A program made the position numbers and the translations under genes. Of a stretch of 64,000 nucleotides of DNA, positions 58,701-64,000 are shown one piece after another (positions within the stretch are counted from its first letter, which is position 1; the number at the start of each line of letters is the position of its first letter). Under the pieces are notes generated by a model. The model was not told the DNA's origin and did no database searches. It worked only from the letters and a program-made list of their open reading frames with translations. The stretch spans positions 8,804,001-8,868,000 of the forward strand of contig NC_091052.1 of NCBI RefSeq assembly GCF_963966145.1. Reading direction: 5' to 3'. This DNA comes from Tenebrio molitor. Lineage: Eukaryota; Arthropoda; Insecta; Coleoptera; Tenebrionidae.

Positions 58701-60934
58701 ATCTTTAATCTGATTTAATATTTACACAGTGTCATATTTTTTGGGGGATAGTTTTACCTAGACGTATTTTATCTTAAACAAACTTCACGGAAGAAAGCCA
58801 ATAAGCATTTTCAATCTTTCCAATTAGGTAAGAATATTCTTATTCTAGCTGCCCCTTTCCAGGTAAACTTCTAACTGCCCTGCACATCTATTTATGAAAA
58901 TACACCTTTTTTTATCTTTACTGTTCAGCGCAATTCACCCCCACAAAGCCAGGTCGTATGCTAGAGCTTTGTCTTTTTGGCTAATGGCCGCCGCGTGACC
59001 TTGAAGCTTCACTTTGTGTGACAACGGACCAGAAAACACGAGCTATCCTGGATTCTAGATTTATATTCTCAGCGAAATAAATCGCACTTCATAAAAATCA
59101 TTTGCTATGATGTTGTCATAAAGAATACAAAATCTAAAGACTATTGTTTTGTGTTTGGTCTGGATGCTTGTATTTTTTTAAATGGCGCAAGCTGTCAGTT
59201 GCAGTAATCTGCTGCTCAAATGAACACACACGCGCCTATCTAAAAAGAGCAAATTCCGGGTGTAAGGATTGGTTTGTTTCATTAATCAAAAATCGCAGTT
59301 AATTCTGCAGGTAATTAGCATTGTGCGGAATAATGGCGTAAAAATTATTGTAATTGTAGTCGAGAAGGTGGGCAATTAAGATCCGCCCCTGTTAAAAATA
59401 CAAGGCAATTAAAACAATTAAATCAGTCGGCGCAACGCTGTTTTATAAATTATCCGGAATGATTATGATTGCGGTGTCATTAATAAAAACAGCATTGGCA
59501 TAATTTACCTGTATTGTCTAGCGAATGATTAGAGTAGCACGCAAGAGCAACAATTTATCACGACCGTACAATGGTTGAATTATTACCGACAATCGACACC
59601 TGTTACCATTTCGAGAAATGAAATTAATTGGCTTTTTATGCGTTTGTTCAACCCCGTCAAGTCTCGTTTGGTATCATTAATAGTTGATTTCGCGTGCGAT
59701 TGATTTGCGGCGAGCAAAGACGAGCCGGAGTGCCACAAGGTGGGACGTCGCAGCCGGTCATACTTCCCGGATGCAAACGAGAACCGGTAAATAATGGCGT
59801 GGAAGTTGGCGGCAATCGTCATTCGCCACACGCACGCACTTTGCACGCAGCTGCGTTAATTGGTGCCTTTATTTTATGGCGATTCGTGATTCTGGAACGA
59901 ATGAACATACTCCCCCTGACTTGTATTAACGTTCAACAATCCCATCGTTAAGCTAACAATGATCCTTCTTGGGCCTCTTTAATATGCGGAGCGCCGGGGT
60001 CCGAATTTATTAGAAATTTAATTACATTCGGATATAATTAAAGTCTCAAACTTACATGGGAATCATCGTCGGGGGATTTTTATGTGGGCTGGCACAGTTG
60101 TTTTGTTATTCTGTGTTCCTGCGATTTTACTCAAGTAATATGGCAGTTATTATTCGAACTGTTTACAAGTCCCAGCACCGCTCTTATTGAATAATAAATT
60201 TTACGAAGGAAGAATATCGTACTGAGAATATATTTAAATAAATAAAGCAAATCATAAATATACTGAAATTCAGCTTCATATCGGATAAATCTGGGCGAGA
60301 TGACTCTGGCAACAGTTCAAACGGTCTGCAGTCCCGGAAAGCAGAAATGGCCGCCACGCTCTTCCAATTACAAATCTTTCAAAAATGTTCAGTTATTTGT
60401 ATTTCTTCATAAACAGAAGAGGGCGCAAGAGAGAGTCTGGAGGTACACCCCCAAGGCACAAACTCCTTAAATATGTTTCAATTTTGAAAAACCCCTTAAA
60501 ACTGTTCTAATAGAGACAAATTTGGCTAAATTGAAATTTCTCCATTTTTACTTCTAATTTTCGCTTGATTTAATTTAATAACATCATCCATCCCCTGTTC
60601 CTAAGACTCTAATAAAAAATCACTGGCTTGTAAGAGGGTGAATGTTTCAACTTTAAAATGATCTATGCATTTAATAAAAATGGGGAACAGGGAGATTAGT
60701 GCTCGGGGAGACTTAAAGAGATCTTCTTGATGACTTAGAAGGGGAGATGATTCAACATATTCTACATTTTGCTATTTACTTATACCATATTTCAACTCTA
60801 TTTAAATTTATGCCACATTCAGTGTGATCCCTCAGAATATGTAGCCATGCAAAGAAGGGTGTTTTTAGAGGATCTAGTTTTTTTTTCAACGTTAATCTAT
60901 GTCTTGCATGTTGACTATTGTACCCTCCATCTAA
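58701..60934. other. Unique DNA; possible regulatory block 59.28-60.0 kb
   Basis: No gene recognised. 59280-60030 combines a balanced base composition with many ATTA and TTTTATAA-type motifs, as in insect enhancers bound by homeodomain proteins. This is compositional inference only. 60680-60750 has GGGGAGA motifs like the tract at 39.1-39.5 kb. Confidence 0.3.
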
Positions 60935-61303
60935 GATTTTGAACAACAACGTACAAAGTTGTTGAAAGATTTACAGTTTCAACTCAAGGATCAGGAAAAG
61001 ATTTTCCTACATATTGATAGACTTGGTAAATTACCGGATTAGCAGTAATACTGTAGCAAAAATAAAAAAAGATTTTTTTGTGTGCAAAGTATAGAGAAGA
61101 AAATTCATCACTATTAGGTCCCGAGAAAAAGATTGAAAAACATTTGAGGACAACTCATGGTTCAAAAAGAGTTAGGTAAGAAATAACAAATGATAAAAAA
61201 GCAGAATCTAAGACGTCTAAAGGTGAACATGCACCAACGCTCAAAGCTCCAATACCAAAAGGTACTATGTATTGCCAAAAATGCTATACAGTGCGTTCGT
61301 AAA
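60935..61303 (+). pseudogene. Coding-like fragments of unknown origin
   Basis: Three short frames follow one another. 60935-61042 includes LLKDLQFQLKDQEKIFLHID, a heptad-like stretch. The next ends at 61179 and includes EKKIEKHLRTTHG, resembling the C-terminal half of a zinc-finger or BED finger (H-x4-H). The third, about 61180-61303, includes TMYCQKCY. A GTAAG donor-like site follows the second (61175). The composition looks more protein-like than elsewhere, but each frame ends in a stop and I cannot name the family. It could be a decayed transposase or gag, or real small exons. Confidence 0.3.
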
Positions 61304-62165
61304 GTTCGGAATAAATTCGATAAAACTGTAAGTATTAATTTCTCAGAGAAATCCTCGAAGAGGTCAACTTTGTTTTTAGAAAGTACTCGTACATATTCTT
61401 CAATACTTTACTTGTGTTGACAGCTTTTCATCTCCTAGTTATGACGTCATCAATATATTTTTTTTAATGACAACCCCCTCTTTTTTCTTCTTTTTGTGAT
61501 AGGCCTTCCCACTACCTAAACGATGAATGAAAAAAATTCATACCTTACATAACAATTGTTTTGAGAAAATGACAAATTTTACTCCAAAAATTTAATTTCA
61601 TTGTTATTGTAAAAATTTTAATTGGCCTTAAAAAACAAACAAACATCTAAGGTTACCAATAACATTCAACGCAATGTTGAAACTGCCTCCCGCCAACCAT
61701 TTAGCACTTACCGACACTTTGTACACTGCGCTCAATAATGTCAGGGCTTATTTGTTCCATTTCAGCTCGAATTCTCTGCCGCAAATGTTCTAACTTGTTT
61801 GTTCCATTAAAATAAACCTTCGATTTTAACTAAACCCATAAAAAAAATGTTTACCTTAAAAATTAAATTAAATTTTTGAATTATCAATTGTCATTTTTTC
61901 AAAAAAATTGTCATGTAAGGTACCAATTTTTTTTGCTCATCATTTAGGTAGTACTATCAGAAAAATAAGAAAAAAGTGGGGGCCTTGATTTTAAAAATAT
62001 ATTATTGATGACATCATACTTAAGAGATGAAAAATTGTTAACATAAGTAAAGTATGTACTGAAGAATATGCGTTTTTTAAAAACAAAGTTGACCTCTTCC
62101 AGGATTTTTCTCAGAAATTAATACTTAGTTTTATCGAATTTATTCCGAACTTTACGAACGTATTG
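61289..62165 (-). mobile_element. Long-armed mariner-type element with transposase tail
   Basis: An 877 bp element with TA on both sides. The left end is CAGTGCGTTCGTAAAG, then GGAATAAATTCGATAAAACT, and the right is the inverse. Arms of about 310 bp are imperfectly inverted and contain ATGACGTCATCAATA, an AACCCCCTCTTTTTTC type and CTTACATAACAATTG. The roughly 240 bp centre holds a transposase C-terminus on the minus strand. The arms share motifs with the 21610-22076 element, making this a longer, diverged relative. Confidence 0.8.
61672..61815 (-). pseudogene. Transposase C-terminal fragment
   Basis: The minus-strand frame contains NKLEHLRQRIRAEMEQISPD, then IIERSVQSVGKC, a stop, then MVGGRQFQH. 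This is the usual C-terminus of insect Tc1/mariner-superfamily transposases (LRxRI...I.P......V.S......NGGxFxH). One in-frame stop and the absence of the catalytic core show that it is a relic kept between the arms. Confidence 0.7.
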
Positions 62166-62317
62166 TACTTATATTTTTCTGTTTGGATTCTCTTGTTCCA
62201 ATACACAAAATATGCTTTTCTAATGCAAGTAAAAGTGTGAGCCGTAAAAAGTGTGCTTGAGATAAGGTCAGATTCTAATATCTGTCTGTCTGGAACATTC
62301 GATTTGAATTTTTTCTT

Positions 62318-62530
62318 TGCAAAATATTTGTTTTAGTAAGGCTTCCAAGCCTGTTGATTTTGGTGCTAATCGTTTTGGAAATATCGCCATTTTCCTTCGT
62401 TCACGATTAGTTTTACAAAAATGCACCGATTTGAGTTTTTCTATTTGCAAAATCTTCATCACAGGAAGGACGCACGGTTTGTTGATTTTGGTGCCAATTG
62501 GATCAACTGTTTTGGAAATATGCCCGACTT
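62318..62530 (+). repeat. Two-copy direct repeat
   Basis: TTGCAAAATATTTG through TTGATTTTGGTGCTAATCG and TTTTGGAAATATCGCC (62318-62393) recurs as TTGCAAAATCTTC through TTGATTTTGGTGCCAATTGG and TTTTGGAAATATGCCC (62447-62527). The period is about 130 bp. Plus and minus frames of 75-89 codons cross it without a recognised product. Confidence 0.7.
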
Positions 62531-62540
62531 TGCACACATT

Positions 62541-64000
62541 TTAGAGAACAGAACAAGTTCTCTCCCGTAACAACCGCATTATTTAAAAATTTAGATTTTA
62601 TTGCACCGTCTCCGCCACTGCCGTTACATTATCGCAGAAATACAATCTTCGGCGTTGTCCGGCGCGTCATCAGCTGCCACAAACCGCACTCACGATTTCA
62701 TTTGATCGAACTTCCCTTCGTAGTGCTTCTCACCCTAACGCCCACCACACATTTTTTGTATACGTTTAGAAAATGACAGGACACGGCTTCCGGTTTATCG
62801 ATTCCGACTCGGATTAAACACGGGTGCCAACCCTATCCCCCCAATCGATAATTTAATTATGCCCGGCGATAATTTTACTAAACAAACGCAACAACATTTA
62901 TTCCGATTTATAGAATTGCGGAATTTTATTTTGACGCGTCGCATAATTCGACAACTTTACGAGGGTGTTCGCTCAATCCGCGTGCTGTTGTCACAAATCA
63001 TGAATAATCGTCATTACGAATACAACAATCAAATTACGTATAAAATTGGAGATAACTCGTGCATGGCAGTAATAGTTGGGTTCACCCGGATTGTATAATA
63101 CCCCATATGTCGTATGTGTTGAAGGAGGAAACGCAGGATGTGTTATCGCTACGAAATCGCGGGTTTGCATTGTGTGAGTCAATGATACGTATCGTTGAGC
63201 CCTGCATTTGCCGGACTCACCCTTTATAGCTGCGGTCAAACGTATTGTTTGGAAAATTCAAACGGCATTATGACTAAACTCACCCCCAGCCCATTATTAT
63301 GTATCAAGGGATCTAGACGGCTCTTGTTTCAGTTCAAAATTAATAGCGACTGTGGGAGAGTAGGGGGTGCGATTCCTTGAGAATTTTCTACATATCTGTA
63401 CAAGGGGATGCATACATTACTCCACAGTTCGTATCATATTTCAGGGGTGAAGTCGACATCTGTCTGAGAAAATCGCCCACAAGAAGATAACAAAACCGAG
63501 CCGGGACGTTTATTAAACGAAAATAAATTAGTTTTTAACAAAACGCCAGCGGTGGGGAATTTTAAAATCGGCCAAAGGTCGTTAAAGTTATTTATGTCTC
63601 TTGCCCTATCTTGAGTTATTTAAACAGTCCCAGAAAGAGACCGATAACCATAACGAGGGTGGCTATTAATTATTGGAAAATCGTAAACTATGCCGAGGTC
63701 TCATTATAAAGAGCCTCCCCACTAATTAAACTCGTCGACTTCGAGGATATCTCAATAGGCTTAATTGGAAACGGCACTGATCAATTTTTCTAGATTGGGG
63801 TGAAATCTCCACGGTCACACGCACCATAAACACTCATGAGCCATTGACCAATATACACCCTTGGAATGCATCATCCCTACACTTTCGCTCGATTTGTCCT
63901 GGCCAACGACGCGATCCCGACAAAAACTTCATAATCGATTTGCACCCCGACAAAAAACTCCCAAAGGTGTGGTCATTATAATAATATGAATTTAACATCA
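62541..64000. other. Unique DNA, balanced composition
   Basis: No gene, repeat or RNA gene recognised. Overlapping plus and minus frames of about 80 codons at 62859-63239 look like chance. Confidence 0.4.

Noticed and set aside
59583..59951. Overlapping plus and minus frames of about 85 codons
   Set aside because: No recognisable motif and mutual overlap in a G+C-richer block.

Overview
This 64 kb window reads as A+T-rich animal nuclear DNA, most likely from an insect. I infer this from the transposon content: many short Tc1/mariner-like elements with TA target duplications, a transposase tail with the FLWGY and NGGHFEH motifs common in insect copies, a tRNA-derived SINE and a Ty3/gypsy-type LTR retrotransposon. 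A beetle would fit, but that is a guess. I found no host protein-coding gene, tRNA, rRNA or CRISPR that I can defend. Almost all the open frames are short and overlap others on the opposite strand, and I recognise none as a cellular protein. The window is best read as a gene desert or the inside of a very large intron.

Layout. 1-9 kb: unique DNA with a hAT-like MITE (1.7-2.1 kb), one copy of dispersed repeat R1 (1.0-1.36 kb), a foldback element (4.4 kb), a CG-rich quasi-palindrome (7.5 kb) and a MITE (8.1 kb). 9-13.6 kb: a cluster made of a decayed 1.1 kb transposon with a transposase tail and a nested MITE, an element with iterated GGTCAGC motifs, a CAGGGTG-type MITE and a second foldback copy. 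13.6-20 kb: mostly unique. 20-22.1 kb: three MITEs, two of them abutting. 22.1-26 kb: unique and G+C-richer. 26-30.3 kb: two elements and a diverged triplication of a noncoding unit. 32.2 kb: SINE with a perfect 14 bp target duplication. 34.7 kb: dispersed repeat R2. 37.7-38.1 kb: two abutting MITEs. 39.1-43.4 kb: GA-rich tract holding a MITE, then a complete 3.6 kb LTR retrotransposon. 46.3 kb: mariner transposase fragment. 47.7-48.4 kb: a large palindrome built from smaller palindromes. 50.8-51.4 kb: second R1 copy and a MITE. 54.5-55.7 kb: two copies of one MITE family bracketing an open frame. 58.4 kb: second R2 copy. 60.9-62.5 kb: coding-like fragments, a long-armed mariner element with a transposase tail, and a direct duplication.

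How the parts relate. Nothing here works as a pathway; the story is one of mobile-element families. The LTR element has two LTRs that are identical by eye, 284 bp each, and a 4 bp target duplication, yet its pol remnants are frameshifted and gutted and gag is missing. It therefore probably moved recently using another copy's enzymes. The CAGGGTG MITEs and the decayed 9.0-10.2 kb transposon share part of their terminal repeats, which suggests related transposases. The strongest candidates for something little described are the palindrome-in-palindrome element at 47.7-48.4 kb, its terminal motif shared with R1, and a scattered class of short quasi-palindromes with CGAG-type apices.
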